Assembly: GCA_945862305.1 (NCBI GenBank)
Contig: CAMAXF010000006.1
Coordinates: forward strand, 1 to 64,000
Source: Bordetella parapertussis
GTDB taxonomy: Bacteria > Pseudomonadota > Gammaproteobacteria > Burkholderiales > Burkholderiaceae_A
DNA length: 64,000 nt
Direction of reading: 5' to 3'
The notes beneath the pieces are model-generated. The model made no database searches. It saw only the letters and a list, made by a program, of their open reading frames with translations, and was not told where the DNA came from. Positions 44,358 to 53,795 of this stretch are shown in pieces. How positions within the stretch are numbered: position 1 is the first letter of the stretch; each line of letters starts with the position of its first letter. A program made the position numbers and the translations under genes.

Positions 44358-44761
44358 TCAGTAGCCGGGGCCTTGCGGTGTTGGGCTTGGATGTGCAGTG
44401 GGTGCCCAGGGGTGCTGCGACTGGACACCAGGCCGTGGCGCCGCCAACAGCCGAAGGGTCCGTGGCCCGCATTCACATTCGAGGGCCCTGGCCGAACCCT
44501 GGCCTGCGCCGACTGCTCGAGAACATGGTGAGCATGGGCCTCGGTAACCACGGCCTCTCCCTGGACTGGGCTGCAGGTGAGTCGGGCGCCAACGGCATTG
44601 AGATTGCGGTGGCCTTGGATGCCGATCAGCGCCTGCATGCAGGCCTTCCCAGCGCAGACCAGATTTTCTCGGCCCACGGCAAGCGTGCAGCCTGGTCGGC
44701 CTTGTGTGCCCTGCGCCGTGAGATGCGAGAGGCGTTGGCCAGCCCGCCTCTACAATCCTGA
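44354..44761 (+). CDS. Putative DNA polymerase III psi subunit (HolD-like)
   Basis: A 135-residue acidic-to-neutral protein. Its N-terminus (LAVLGLDVQWVPRG, residues 7-20) resembles the chi-binding segment of E. coli HolD (137 residues), and its end (LPSADQIFSAHGKRAAWSAL) resembles the HolD C-terminus. In E. coli holD lies directly beside rimI, as here after the rimI domain, which strengthens the idea. Psi joins the clamp loader to chi and SSB. The similarity is weak and judged by eye; an unrelated small Burkholderiales protein remains possible. ATGA overlap with the previous gene. Confidence 0.5.
   Translation: MISSRGLAVLGLDVQWVPRGAATGHQAVAPPTAEGSVARIHIRGPWPNPGLRRLLENMVSMGLGNHGLSLDWAAGESGANGIEIAVALDADQRLHAGLPSADQIFSAHGKRAAWSALCALRREMREALASPPLQS
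44751..44756 (+). promoter_or_regulatory. -10 box for alr (leaderless start)
   Basis: TACAAT ends six bases before the alr ATG at 44763, inside the last codons of the HolD-like gene. No -35 box is clear at the right distance and no ribosome binding site is present. The spacing is the same as at purL and mfd. Confidence 0.5.
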
Positions 44762-44762
44762 G

Positions 44763-45902
44763 ATGCCTCGTCCCATTTCCCTGGTGCTGATGCCGGACGC
44801 GCTCACGCACAACCTTCGGGCCCTGCGTGCAGCCCTGCCGGCCAACCGACGCATCTGGGCGGTGGCCAAGGCCAATGCCTATGGCCACGGCATCGACCTG
44901 GCCGTGTCTGCCTTCGCGCAGGCCGATGGCCTGGCCGTGCTCGACCTTCAAGAGGCCAGTGCCGCACGATCGCTCGGCTGGCAAAAGCCCATTCTCATGC
45001 TGGAGGGCATCTTCGAGGCCGCAGACCTCGCGCAGGCCGCTGCGCTGGACCTCGACCTTGTCTTTCATCACGCTCGACAGTTGGACTGGTGGCGGGCCTC
45101 CAAGGTGGAGCGTGCACCGTTGGCCAAGGGCCGACACTGGTTCAAGTTCAACACCGGGATGAATCGTCTGGGCTTTCGGCCCGATCAAATGGACACTGTG
45201 CTGCAGGCCTGTGCAGACCATCGGGCGCAGGGCATTGCCCTGGGCTTCATGCACCACTACGCGCAGGCTGAGGTGACAGGCGGTACAGCGTCACAACTGC
45301 AGGCCTTCGAGATGGCACTCTCCCAGGTGGATCGTGCACCGGAGGAGGCCATCTCCACCTGCAACTCGGCTGCGGTCTGGTCTGAGATCAGCCAAGACGG
45401 GGAGTGGGTGCGGCCGGGCCTAAGCCTGTATGGGGCGAGCCCGTTCTTGGGGCCCTGGACATCAGGCGATGCTGTGCCGCCAGACAATCACCGTGTGGCA
45501 AGCGCCGAAGCATTGGGGCTCCTGGCGAGCGCTGAACTGCGCACCGAGGTCATCGCTGTGCAGCAGGTGCAGCCTGGTGGGGCGGTTGGCTATGGCGGGC
45601 GCTGGCGTGCTGCACGGCCGAGTCGAATTGGTGTGGTCGCCGCGGGCTATGCCGATGGCTATCCCCGCACGACCCCCGATGGCACGCCGGTGCTGGTGGG
45701 TGGTGTTCACTGCATGCTGGTGGGCCAGGTCTCGATGGACATGATCACGGTCGATCTCACCGACCATCCCGAGCTCGATGTGGGCAGCCCGGTGGAACTC
45801 TGGGGGGCGCGGCTTCCCGTCGACCGTGTGGCCCAGGCCTGTGGCACCTCCGCTTACGAACTGCTCACGGCGGTGACGCCACGTGTGCCCAGAAAACGGT
45901 GA
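44763..45902 (+). CDS. alr: Alanine racemase
   Basis: A 379-residue pyridoxal-phosphate enzyme that makes D-alanine for peptidoglycan. The PLP lysine is K36 in AVAKANAYGHG; the second catalytic residue is the tyrosine of GYGG in the C-terminal beta domain. The frame is open from 44577, but ATG 44763 lies just after the upstream stop and after a -10 box, and gives the normal N-terminus. The stop overlaps radA by four bases (GTGA). Confidence 0.95.
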   Translation: MPRPISLVLMPDALTHNLRALRAALPANRRIWAVAKANAYGHGIDLAVSAFAQADGLAVLDLQEASAARSLGWQKPILMLEGIFEAADLAQAAALDLDLVFHHARQLDWWRASKVERAPLAKGRHWFKFNTGMNRLGFRPDQMDTVLQACADHRAQGIALGFMHHYAQAEVTGGTASQLQAFEMALSQVDRAPEEAISTCNSAAVWSEISQDGEWVRPGLSLYGASPFLGPWTSGDAVPPDNHRVASAEALGLLASAELRTEVIAVQQVQPGGAVGYGGRWRAARPSRIGVVAAGYADGYPRTTPDGTPVLVGGVHCMLVGQVSMDMITVDLTDHPELDVGSPVELWGARLPVDRVAQACGTSAYELLTAVTPRVPRKR

Positions 45903-47305
45903 GCAAGGACAAGGCAGTTTTTCTGTGTGAGGCCTGCGGCCAGTCCCATGCGAAGTGGCAGGGGCAGTGTGATGGCTGTGGCGCCTGGAACACGCTGTCC
46001 GTGGGTCGAGCGCCGGCCACCGGAAAGACGGCATCGCGAACCGTGGGCTTTGCGCCGGCCATGGGTGTGCAGCGGCTCAGCGAGGTCTCGGTGGTGGAGC
46101 TGCCGCGCTGGAGCATGGGCCTCGATGAATTTGATCGTGTCCTGGGCGGCGGCATGGTGCCTGGCGGGGTGGTGCTGATTGGCGGTGACCCCGGCATTGG
46201 GAAGTCGACCCTCCTGCTGCAGGCGATTGCCGAGCATGTGTCCACGGCGCAGGCGGGCAGTGTCCTCTATGTGTCGGGCGAGGAGTCTACCGATCAGGTG
46301 GCCCTGCGAGCCCGCCGCCTGGGGCTTGCCGATGAGGTCATGGGTCGCATCGAGATCCTTGCAGAGACGCACCTTGAAAAGGTGCTCGACTGCATGCAGC
46401 AGCGTCGGCCCCAGCTGGTTGTGATCGACTCCATCCAAACGGTCTTCTCGGACCAGGTGGGTGCACTGCCAGGCTCGGTCTCTCAGGTGCGTGAATGCGC
46501 TGCGCAGCTCACGCGCTGGGCCAAAGAGACGGGCCGCGGCCTCTTCCTGGTCGGCCATGTCACGAAGGAGGGCGCCCTCGCTGGCCCTCGGGTGCTCGAG
46601 CACATGGTCGATGCGGTGCTCTACTTCGAAGGCGATCCGCAGGCGGCCTTTCGAGTGGTTCGGGCGGTGAAGAATCGGTTTGGCACCGTCAATGAGTTGG
46701 GTGTCTTTGCGATGACCGACCGCGGCCTCAAGCCAGTGACCAATCCGTCGGCGCTCTTTCTCACGCAGGCCCAACTCGGCAGCGCCTCTGAGCCGGCCCA
46801 GCGCGTGTCGGGGTCCGCGGTGCTCGTCACACAGGAAGGCAGTCGCCCCCTGTTGGTGGAGGTTCAGGCGCTTGTTGATGAGGCGCATTCTGGCCAGCCA
46901 CGTCGACTCTGTGTGGGCCTGGACCCGCAACGCCTGGCGCTTTTGCTCGCCATCTTGCATCGGCATGCGGGCATCCCGTGCTTCGATCGCGATGTCTACC
47001 TCAATGCGGTGGGCGGTGTTCGCATACAAGAGACGGCCGCAGACCTGGCCATCCTCGCGGCCGTGGCCTCGTCCCTGCGCGATCGACCCCTGGCCCCGGG
47101 TCTCGTGGTCTTTGGTGAGGTGGGTCTTGCGGGCGAGGTTCGGCCATCGCCGCGCGGCCAGGAGCGACTGCGCGAGGCAGCACGCCTGGGCTTTGTTCGG
47201 GCGATCGTGCCCGAGGCCAACGCCCCGAAGCGGGCCATTCCCGGCCTCACGGTTCGCCCGGTCTCGCGCCTCTCAGACGCGCTGGCGGCGATCTTCGAGG
47301 ATTGA
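45899..47305 (+). CDS. radA: DNA repair protein RadA (Sms)
   Basis: A 468-residue RecA-like helicase that helps process recombination intermediates. It has the N-terminal zinc finger C10-C13-C24-C27, Walker A GGDPGIGKST, the RadA-specific KNRFG motif and a C-terminal Lon-protease-like domain. GTG 45899 overlaps the alr stop. The last 33 bases overlap convergent hpnE. Confidence 0.96.
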   Translation: MSKDKAVFLCEACGQSHAKWQGQCDGCGAWNTLSVGRAPATGKTASRTVGFAPAMGVQRLSEVSVVELPRWSMGLDEFDRVLGGGMVPGGVVLIGGDPGIGKSTLLLQAIAEHVSTAQAGSVLYVSGEESTDQVALRARRLGLADEVMGRIEILAETHLEKVLDCMQQRRPQLVVIDSIQTVFSDQVGALPGSVSQVRECAAQLTRWAKETGRGLFLVGHVTKEGALAGPRVLEHMVDAVLYFEGDPQAAFRVVRAVKNRFGTVNELGVFAMTDRGLKPVTNPSALFLTQAQLGSASEPAQRVSGSAVLVTQEGSRPLLVEVQALVDEAHSGQPRRLCVGLDPQRLALLLAILHRHAGIPCFDRDVYLNAVGGVRIQETAADLAILAAVASSLRDRPLAPGLVVFGEVGLAGEVRPSPRGQERLREAARLGFVRAIVPEANAPKRAIPGLTVRPVSRLSDALAAIFED

Positions 47306-48664
47306 ACGCGCGGCCTGTTGGCCGGCGCGAACTGCAGATTCAATGGTGGCGGGGTAGCCGGGGCAGAGGTCGTCTGCGGCTCGCCACAGGCCGGCCTCTA
47401 ACAGGCCTGTGCTGCCCCAGGCTTGGCCTGCGTCGACCAGGCCTGCCGTGCACGCCCAGGTGGCATGTCGTTCGTGCGTGATGCGATGGCGCCATTGCTT
47501 GGGTTCGCCCAGGCCCATCGGTGCAAGCCATCGCGTGGCGGCCTCCCAGAGCGACAGGCCCGCTGCATCCCAGTTCTGTGTGGGTGAGACCGCACTGGCC
47601 ACCAGCCCAACGATCTGACCCCATGCACCTGCAGGCCGCGCTAGACCCATGATGGTCGCACCCTGCGGTGTCTCCATGGCGAGCAGTCGATGGCTGGGCA
47701 GCCAACCCTGCGCAGGGCGCTCGGGTAGCGCGAGCCAGAGGGTTGCAATGCCGCGCGTCTCCACCGGCCGCCAGCGTCTCGATTCATCGGTCTCTGGCAG
47801 TGCACTGGCCTGCCAAAGCCGATTGGTCTCGCGGGTGGGCAGGCAGACCACCACATGGTCGAAGGCCTCAAGCGGGCCGTTGGCATCTGCCTCCACATGC
47901 CACCGTCCATCGTCTCCTTGGCAAAGTCGCCTTGCGCGGCAGCCGACTTGGATGTGCACCCCGTGCGCAACAAGCTGTTTGGCGAGTGGGTCGATGGCCG
48001 CGTCGGAGAGGTTGTCGGGTGGGTGCATGGCGTCCGTGGCCCGAGCCCCGCCCGCCATGGTGTCGTGGAGCACTCGCAAGAACACGGCGGCACTGGCCTC
48101 GGTCCAGTCGGTGTTGAGGGCGCCCTCAATGAAAGGGCGACAGAACTGCTGGTCGACACCATGGAGCGGCCCGCAGCCGATCAGCCAATCGCGGGCAGTG
48201 CCCGTGGCCTGCCAGTTGGCCTGATGGGCCGACCAGAGCAGACGCATGAGCCCCAGCCGCCCCGGCCATGGCCATGCCTCGCATCCCTTGGGGGTGGGTG
48301 CGAGGGCGCCTGCAAGCAGTCGCATGGGCCAGCCCACGCTTGGAATCCGAAAGCCATAGGCGGGACGGTTCAAGGGCTGGTGCACCCATTCAAGCTCCTT
48401 GGAGAGCCAGTCTCCAGTGGGCACACCGGCCCAGTCGAGCAGGCGCCGCGCGGAGTCGTAGGCGCCGAGCATCAGGTGTTGGCCGTTGTCGATGGGAAGG
48501 CCATCCCAGGAGAGACCACGGGCCCGACCACCAAGCTGCGGTGCAGCCTCGAGCAGGCGGATCTGAAGACCGTTCTGAAGACCGTCTGGCTGGCCTTGGC
48601 AGAGTGCGGCCGCGGCCGAGAGGCCCGACCAGCCCCCGCCGATGATGGCCACCGATGTCGTCAT
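47273..48664 (-). CDS. hpnE: Hydroxysqualene dehydroxylase HpnE (FAD-dependent)
   Basis: A 463-residue flavoprotein of the amine-oxidase/phytoene-desaturase fold. The dinucleotide loop GGGWSGLSAA starts at residue 10 and LLEAAPQLGGRARG follows near 38. In the three-enzyme route HpnE reduces hydroxysqualene to squalene. It lies eight bases after hpnD in an hpnC–hpnD–hpnE unit. Squalene is normally the hopanoid precursor, but no squalene-hopene cyclase is in the window. Confidence 0.92.
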   Translation of the reverse strand: MTTSVAIIGGGWSGLSAAAALCQGQPDGLQNGLQIRLLEAAPQLGGRARGLSWDGLPIDNGQHLMLGAYDSARRLLDWAGVPTGDWLSKELEWVHQPLNRPAYGFRIPSVGWPMRLLAGALAPTPKGCEAWPWPGRLGLMRLLWSAHQANWQATGTARDWLIGCGPLHGVDQQFCRPFIEGALNTDWTEASAAVFLRVLHDTMAGGARATDAMHPPDNLSDAAIDPLAKQLVAHGVHIQVGCRARRLCQGDDGRWHVEADANGPLEAFDHVVVCLPTRETNRLWQASALPETDESRRWRPVETRGIATLWLALPERPAQGWLPSHRLLAMETPQGATIMGLARPAGAWGQIVGLVASAVSPTQNWDAAGLSLWEAATRWLAPMGLGEPKQWRHRITHERHATWACTAGLVDAGQAWGSTGLLEAGLWRAADDLCPGYPATIESAVRAGQQAARSILEDRRQRV

Positions 48665-48672
48665 CTGGCCGT

Positions 48673-49515
48673 TCAGCGCGGCAGGCGGCCGAGTGCAGCG
48701 GTGGCTGCAACCCAGGCCTTGCGCGCGGGGCCCAGCGAAATGCGCTGGCCCATGACATCGAATTGGCTCTCTTCAATCGCCCGCAGAAGGTCGCGATATA
48801 CGGCGCCCATGACGAGGCCCGCGCGCTGGCCGCGCCGCTCCGACGCCGGCAGTTGGGCCAGTGCGCTGTCATACCGCGTGTGGGCCCGCTGGGCCAACTC
48901 GCGCAGGGCTGTCCGCAGGCTGGGGGTGTCTTCCAGCTTCAGGATGCCTTGGCGCGTCAGGCCGTGTTGATGCAGCAAGGATTCCGGCAGGTAGACCCGG
49001 CCGCGGCGCGCGTCCTCACCCACGTCTCGCAGAATGTTGGTGTACTGAAGGGCGAGGCCCAGTTCGGTGGCATAGGCCAGGGTGTCGGCGCTGGGCCGAT
49101 CGAAGATGCGAGCAGACAGGCGGCCCACGGCGCCAGCGACCTGATCGCAGTAGCCATCGAGCTCGGACCAGTCGGCCAGGTGCATGGGGTGGAGGTCTCG
49201 CCGCACGCCCTCGAGAATGGCATCGAGGTCGGCATCCGCGAGCTCGAAGCGCCCTCGAATGACTTGCAATGCCTTGCCGGCCGGGTGCGTGGGCGTGCCT
49301 GTTCGAATCCGCTCGAGCTCGGTGGCCCACCAAGCGAGCTTCATGCCCGCCACGGTGGGGTCCTCGACCTCATCGGCAATATCATCCACCTCGCGGCAAT
49401 AAGCGTAGAGCACCTCCATGGCCGAGCGTTTGTCCTCGGGCAGCAGCTTGAAGGCCACGGTAAAGCTCGAGCCCGCGGAGGCCGCCTTCTGGGCGCAGTA
49501 TTGCTCGGGCGTCAT
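48673..49515 (-). CDS. hpnD: Presqualene diphosphate synthase HpnD
   Basis: A 280-residue trans-isoprenyl synthase of the squalene/phytoene synthase family. Aspartate-rich motifs are YCREVDDIADE (near residue 43) and TNILRDVGEDARRGRVYLP (near 163). It condenses two farnesyl diphosphates to presqualene diphosphate. The frame is open to 49635, but ATG 49515 overlaps the hpnC stop by four bases and starts the normal N-terminus (MTPEQYCAQKA). Confidence 0.93.
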   Translation of the reverse strand: MTPEQYCAQKAASAGSSFTVAFKLLPEDKRSAMEVLYAYCREVDDIADEVEDPTVAGMKLAWWATELERIRTGTPTHPAGKALQVIRGRFELADADLDAILEGVRRDLHPMHLADWSELDGYCDQVAGAVGRLSARIFDRPSADTLAYATELGLALQYTNILRDVGEDARRGRVYLPESLLHQHGLTRQGILKLEDTPSLRTALRELAQRAHTRYDSALAQLPASERRGQRAGLVMGAVYRDLLRAIEESQFDVMGQRISLGPARKAWVAATAALGRLPR

Positions 49516-50393
49516 GCGGCGGTGCGCAGGTCCTGAAGGGCGCCGGTCACCAGGCCAGGCAGGGCCCACCAGGTTAGGCGAATGGAGCGATACCAGGGCG
49601 TGAGTGGGCTGGCCAAGAGTTGCTCGCCCACCCAACAGCCCCCGCGTCGTGTGATGGCAATCTCCAGGGCGAGTCGAAGCGATGGCGAGGGGCCTGCCCG
49701 TCGAAGGGCTGCGGCCAGGGGCCGCCCCGAGGCCAGCATGGCCATGCCGCGTTCAATGAGCAGGCGGGTGAGTCGGGCCTGCTCATCCGTGGGCAGGGGT
49801 GCGACAAACGAACTTGGGTCTGACCACTTCCAGCCCGCGGGCCATTCAGAGCAGGGCACGGTGGGTCGGCCTCGGGCCAAGTCTTCGTGGAGGTCCTGCC
49901 CAAAGTTGATCAACTGAAGGCCCGAGCAGATGTTGTCGCTGTGGGCCAGCAGGCGCGGGTCCGCAATGCCTGCAAATTGCAGCAGCAGGCGGCCGATGGG
50001 GTTGGCCGATCGGCTGCAGTAGTCGAGCACCGCCCGCCAGTCGGGAAAGGGGGCAAAGCCTGCGTCCTGCCGAAATGCGGACAAGAGGTCGTGGGCGGGC
50101 TGTGGGTCGATGCTTTTTGCATCGAGGCACATACGAAGCTGTTGACCAAGCGCTGCAAGCGGGCCATCGCCGCGGCCCTCCAACCCCTCGGCGAGCTCGG
50201 AAAGCCCCTTCAGCCGGTCTGCCATCGTGCCGCCCGCGATGGGCTCATCCGCCAGGTCATCGCCAGCGCGTGCAAATCGGTAAAGGGCAAGGACATCGGG
50301 CCGCAAGGCCTTTGGCAGCAGCCAGGAGGCCACCGGAAAGTTCTCATAGTGATCGCCGCCATGCACGGCGCGGCCGAGTCGTTCGGAATCCAT
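49512..50393 (-). CDS. hpnC: Hydroxysqualene synthase HpnC
   Basis: A 293-residue squalene/phytoene synthase-family protein with FARAGDDLADEP (near 40) and a second motif around NFGQDLHEDLARGR. It converts presqualene diphosphate to hydroxysqualene. The frame continues upstream across the tRNA-Leu gene, which is spurious; ATG 50393 begins MDSERLGRAVHGGDHYENFP. TAGAAT ends five bases upstream and there is no ribosome binding site, so it may be leaderless. It is the first gene of hpnCDE. Confidence 0.92.
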   Translation of the reverse strand: MDSERLGRAVHGGDHYENFPVASWLLPKALRPDVLALYRFARAGDDLADEPIAGGTMADRLKGLSELAEGLEGRGDGPLAALGQQLRMCLDAKSIDPQPAHDLLSAFRQDAGFAPFPDWRAVLDYCSRSANPIGRLLLQFAGIADPRLLAHSDNICSGLQLINFGQDLHEDLARGRPTVPCSEWPAGWKWSDPSSFVAPLPTDEQARLTRLLIERGMAMLASGRPLAAALRRAGPSPSLRLALEIAITRRGGCWVGEQLLASPLTPWYRSIRLTWWALPGLVTGALQDLRTAA

Positions 50394-50398
50394 GCGGA

Positions 50399-50404
50399 AT
50401 TCTA
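50399..50404 (-). promoter_or_regulatory. -10 box for hpnCDE
   Basis: On the minus strand TAGAAT is followed by five bases and the hpnC ATG; TTGTAT lies 15 bases further upstream as a possible -35 box. This faces the tRNA-Leu promoter on the other strand. Confidence 0.45.
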
Positions 50405-50420
50405 GACGGTGGGCATTCGA

Positions 50421-50426
50421 TACAAT
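50421..50426 (+). promoter_or_regulatory. Candidate -10 box for tRNA-Leu and tig
   Basis: TACAAT lies 31 bases before the first base of the tRNA, so a transcript from it would carry a 5' leader of about 25 bases for RNase P to remove. No convincing -35 box is seen. Read-through would carry on into tig and clpPX. Confidence 0.4.
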
Positions 50427-50457
50427 GCAGAAATACGGCTTTCGGGGCCGATTCCTC

Positions 50458-50542
50458 GCGAAGGTGGCGAAATTGGTAGACGCACCAGGTTTAGGTCCTG
50501 ACGCCGAAAGGTGTGCGGGTTCGAGTCCCGCCCTTCGCACCA
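50458..50542 (+). tRNA. tRNA-Leu (anticodon UAG)
   Basis: An 85-base class II tRNA. Acceptor arms GCGAAGG (50458-50464) and CCTTCGC (50532-50538) pair fully; the CCA end is encoded (50540-50542). The anticodon loop TTTAGGT gives UAG, which reads CUN codons. The anticodon stem CCAGG/CCTGA has a C-A mismatch at its outer pair. A long variable arm (CGCCGAAAGGTGT region) and the GGTTCGAGTCC T arm are clear. It ends 24 bases before tig. Confidence 0.97.
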
Positions 50543-50566
50543 ACCGATCAACACATTGAGCAGACG

Positions 50567-51895
50567 ATGACAGCAGAAACCACCACCAGCCCTTCCAGCC
50601 TTGAGCGCAAATTTCCCCTCACCATCCACATGTCGGAGGTGGAGGCCCAGGCCCAGAAGCGGCTCGCGAAAATGGGCAAGACCATGAAGATGCCAGGCTT
50701 TCGGCCCGGCAAGGTACCCATGAAGGTGGTCGCCCAGGCCTACGGTGCCCAGGCCCAGTCCGAGGCCATTGGCGATGTCGTGAGTCGGGCTTACAGCGAG
50801 GCGGTGGTTGCCCAGAAGCTCAAGCCGGCTGGCCCCCCGAGCATCCAGCCCCTCGATGCAACCCCACCGGCCGCCGATGCACCCGCCCCGGCAGAAATGC
50901 ACTTCGAGGCCGTCGTCGAGGTCTATCCCGAGATCGCGATCCCCCAGCGTGAGTCGCTCTCGGTTCAAAAATGGATTGCCCAGCCCACCGAGGCCGATGT
51001 CGATCGCACCCTCGAGACCCTTCGCAAGCAGAAGGTCAACCATGAGCCCGTAGACCGTGCCGCCCAGGCTGAAGATCGCGTCCGCCTCGACTTCGAGGGC
51101 AGCATCGACAACGTGCCCTTCGATGGTGGTCGTGCCACCGACTTTCAGTTCGTGGTGGGCGCGGGCCAGATGCTGCCGGAGTTCGATGCCGCCGTCGTGG
51201 GCATGAAGGCCGGCGAGACCAAGACATTCCCCCTCACGTTCCCCGCCGACTATCGCGCCGAGAACCTGGCCGGCAAGCAGAGCCAGTTCACCATCACCGT
51301 GCACGAGGTGCTCGGCCCGGTGCTGCCAGCGTTGGACGATGCACTGGCCGAGGCCTTTGGCATCAAGGAGGGTGGCCTTACCAAGCTGCGCGATGACGTG
51401 CAGAAGAACCTGGCGCGCGAGGTTCAGGGCCGCTGCAAGACCAAGACAAAACAGTCGGTCATGGATGCCCTGTTGGCGGCCTCCAGCTTCGAGGTACCCA
51501 AGGCCTTGGTCGATGGTGAGAGCGAGCGCATGGCCAATCAGATGCGCCAGCAGATGTCCTCCCAGGGCATGAACGTGAAGGATGCGCCGTTCCCCATGGA
51601 ACTCTTCAAGGAAGGCGCCACTCGCCGGGTGCGGCTGGGCCTGCTCGTGGGCGAGCTGGTGCGTGCCCATCAGCTTCAGGCCAACGAGGTGCAGTTGCGG
51701 GTCATGCTGGGTGAGATGGCCGAGTCCTATGAGCAGCCCGAGGAGTTCATTCGCTGGACACTCGGCCACGCCGAGCGTCGGGCGGAGGTCGAGGCCATCG
51801 TGACCGAAGACAATGTGGTGGACTGGGTGCTGTCGGCTGCCAAGGTGGAAGACAAGCAGGTTGGTGTGGAAGAACTCATGAAAGAGGCGTCATGA
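50567..51895 (+). CDS. tig: Trigger factor
   Basis: A 442-residue ribosome-bound chaperone and peptidyl-prolyl isomerase. The N-terminal ribosome-docking signature is [12 protein letters not shown] (near residue 45), followed by an FKBP-type domain near 155-240 and a helical C-terminal cradle. The frame is open from within the tRNA, but ATG 50567 is the first start after it. It overlaps clpP by four bases, so tig, clpP and clpX form one unit. Confidence 0.96.
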   Translation: MTAETTTSPSSLERKFPLTIHMSEVEAQAQKRLAKMGKTMKMPGFRPGKVPMKVVAQAYGAQAQSEAIGDVVSRAYSEAVVAQKLKPAGPPSIQPLDATPPAADAPAPAEMHFEAVVEVYPEIAIPQRESLSVQKWIAQPTEADVDRTLETLRKQKVNHEPVDRAAQAEDRVRLDFEGSIDNVPFDGGRATDFQFVVGAGQMLPEFDAAVVGMKAGETKTFPLTFPADYRAENLAGKQSQFTITVHEVLGPVLPALDDALAEAFGIKEGGLTKLRDDVQKNLAREVQGRCKTKTKQSVMDALLAASSFEVPKALVDGESERMANQMRQQMSSQGMNVKDAPFPMELFKEGATRRVRLGLLVGELVRAHQLQANEVQLRVMLGEMAESYEQPEEFIRWTLGHAERRAEVEAIVTEDNVVDWVLSAAKVEDKQVGVEELMKEAS

Positions 51896-52515
51896 ACATC
51901 GAGTCAGGAAGTCATCAGGACATCCGCGGCCTGGGCCTGGTGCCCATGGTCATTGAGCAGTCAGGCCGCGGCGAGCGGGCTTACGACATCTACTCACGCC
52001 TGCTGCGTGAGCGCGTGATCTTTATGGTGGGGCCCGTCAACGACGCCACCGCCAACCTGGTGGTGGCCCAGTTGCTCTTCCTCGAGTCCGAGAACCCGGA
52101 CAAGGACATCAGCCTCTACATCAACTCGCCCGGTGGCTCTGTCTCTGCGGGCCTGGCCATCTACGACACCATGCAGTTCATCAAGCCTGACGTCAGCACG
52201 CTGTGCATCGGCATGGCTGCGAGCATGGGTGCCTTCCTGTTGGCTGCCGGCGAGAAGGGCAAGCGCTTTGCCCTGCCCAATAGTCGGGTGATGATTCACC
52301 AGCCCTTGGGCGGTGTTCAGGGTCAGGCCTCCGACATTGAGATTCATGCCCGCGAGATCCTCTCGCTGCGCGACAAGCTCAACACCATCTTGTCCGAGCG
52401 AACCGGCCAGCCCCTGGAAACCATTGCCCGTGACACCGACCGGGACAACTTCATGGGCGCGGAGGATGCGCTACAGTACGGCATTGTCGATCGTGTCCTC
52501 AGCCGGAGAGATTAA
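51892..52515 (+). CDS. clpP: ATP-dependent Clp protease proteolytic subunit
   Basis: A 207-residue serine peptidase. S111 (GMAASMGAF) and H136 (MIHQPLGG) are catalytic, with an aspartate near 185. It assembles into a tetradecameric barrel that degrades proteins fed by ClpX. The start ATG overlaps the tig stop and the stop shares one base with clpX. Confidence 0.97.
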   Translation: MNIESGSHQDIRGLGLVPMVIEQSGRGERAYDIYSRLLRERVIFMVGPVNDATANLVVAQLLFLESENPDKDISLYINSPGGSVSAGLAIYDTMQFIKPDVSTLCIGMAASMGAFLLAAGEKGKRFALPNSRVMIHQPLGGVQGQASDIEIHAREILSLRDKLNTILSERTGQPLETIARDTDRDNFMGAEDALQYGIVDRVLSRRD

Positions 52516-53792
52516 TGGCAGATAAAAAGGGGTCGGGAGAGAAGCTTCTCTACTGTTCCTTCTGCGGCAAAAGCCAGCATGAAGTGAAAAAGCTGATTGC
52601 TGGGCCGTCGGTCTTTATCTGCGATGAATGCATCGAACTCTGCAACGACATCATCCGTGACGAGCAGTCAAACCTGCCAGCCACGGAGGCCTCCCAGGAG
52701 GCCCTGCCCACCCCGCAGGAAATTGCCAATATTCTTGATGCCTACGTGGTCGGTCAGGACCGGGCCAAACGCGGGCTGTCGGTTGCGGTCTACAACCATT
52801 ACAAGCGCCTTCGCCAGAAGGGCAAAGAGGGCGAGGTCGAGCTCTCCAAGAGCAACATCCTGCTCATCGGGCCCACGGGCTCGGGCAAGACTTTGCTGGC
52901 CCAGACCCTGGCGCGCCTGCTCAATGTGCCGTTTGTCATCGCCGATGCCACCACCCTCACCGAGGCCGGCTATGTGGGTGAGGACGTTGAGAACATCATT
53001 CAGAAGCTGCTCCAGAACTGCAATTACGAGGTCGACAAGGCCCAGCACGGCATTGTCTACATCGACGAGATCGACAAGATCTCTCGCAAGTCCGACAACC
53101 CGTCCATCACCCGCGATGTTTCGGGCGAGGGCGTCCAGCAGGCCCTGCTCAAGCTCATTGAGGGCACGGTGGCCTCGGTCCCGCCGCAGGGTGGTCGCAA
53201 GCACCCCAACCAAGACTTTGTTCAGATCGACACCACCAACATTCTGTTCATTTGCGGTGGCGCCTTCGACGGCCTGGAGAAGGTCATTCGTGACCGCACC
53301 GAGAAGACCTCCATTGGCTTCGGTGCCGAGGTGCGCTCGGCCTCCGACCGCAAGCTCAGCGAAGTCTTCCAGGATGTTGAACCCGAAGACCTCATCAAGT
53401 TTGGTCTCATCCCAGAGCTCGTGGGCCGTCTTCCGGTGGTCGCCACCCTCGATGAGCTTGATGAGCCTGCGCTGGTCGAGATTCTCACCGGCCCGAAGAA
53501 TGCGCTGGTCAAGCAGTACCAGGCCCTGTTCGATATGGAAGGGGTCGAACTCGAGGTCCGTCCCGCAGCGCTCTCGGCCATTGCCAAGAAGGCCATCAAG
53601 CGCAAGACCGGTGCCCGGGGCCTGCGGTCCATCCTGGAACAGGTCTTGCTCGACACCATGTATGAGCTTCCAAGCCAGAAACGGGTGGCAAAGGTTGTCC
53701 TCGAAGAGAATGCCGTCACGGGTGAGGCACCCCCGTTGCTGCTCTACGGAGACAACCAAAAAGTGGCCTCTGCCCGAAAGCGCGGCAGTTAG
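52515..53792 (+). CDS. clpX: Clp protease ATP-binding subunit ClpX
   Basis: A 425-residue AAA+ unfoldase with an N-terminal zinc-binding domain (C14, C17, C36, C39), Walker A GPTGSGKT, pore loop GYVGED and the IGF-type ClpP-docking loop region (TSIGFGAEV). It starts on the last base of clpP. The gap to lon is 88 bases and contains a heat-shock promoter. Confidence 0.97.
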   Translation: MADKKGSGEKLLYCSFCGKSQHEVKKLIAGPSVFICDECIELCNDIIRDEQSNLPATEASQEALPTPQEIANILDAYVVGQDRAKRGLSVAVYNHYKRLRQKGKEGEVELSKSNILLIGPTGSGKTLLAQTLARLLNVPFVIADATTLTEAGYVGEDVENIIQKLLQNCNYEVDKAQHGIVYIDEIDKISRKSDNPSITRDVSGEGVQQALLKLIEGTVASVPPQGGRKHPNQDFVQIDTTNILFICGGAFDGLEKVIRDRTEKTSIGFGAEVRSASDRKLSEVFQDVEPEDLIKFGLIPELVGRLPVVATLDELDEPALVEILTGPKNALVKQYQALFDMEGVELEVRPAALSAIAKKAIKRKTGARGLRSILEQVLLDTMYELPSQKRVAKVVLEENAVTGEAPPLLLYGDNQKVASARKRGS

Positions 53793-53795
53793 GCC

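Noticed and set aside
50394..50543. Upstream extension of hpnC reading across the tRNA-Leu gene on the other strand
   Set aside because: The extra 50 residues are antisense to the tRNA and absent from the family; a -10 box sits within this stretch.
50513..50566. Upstream extension of tig starting inside tRNA-Leu
   Set aside because: The first 18 codons fall in the tRNA T arm and acceptor stem; ATG 50567 is the credible start.
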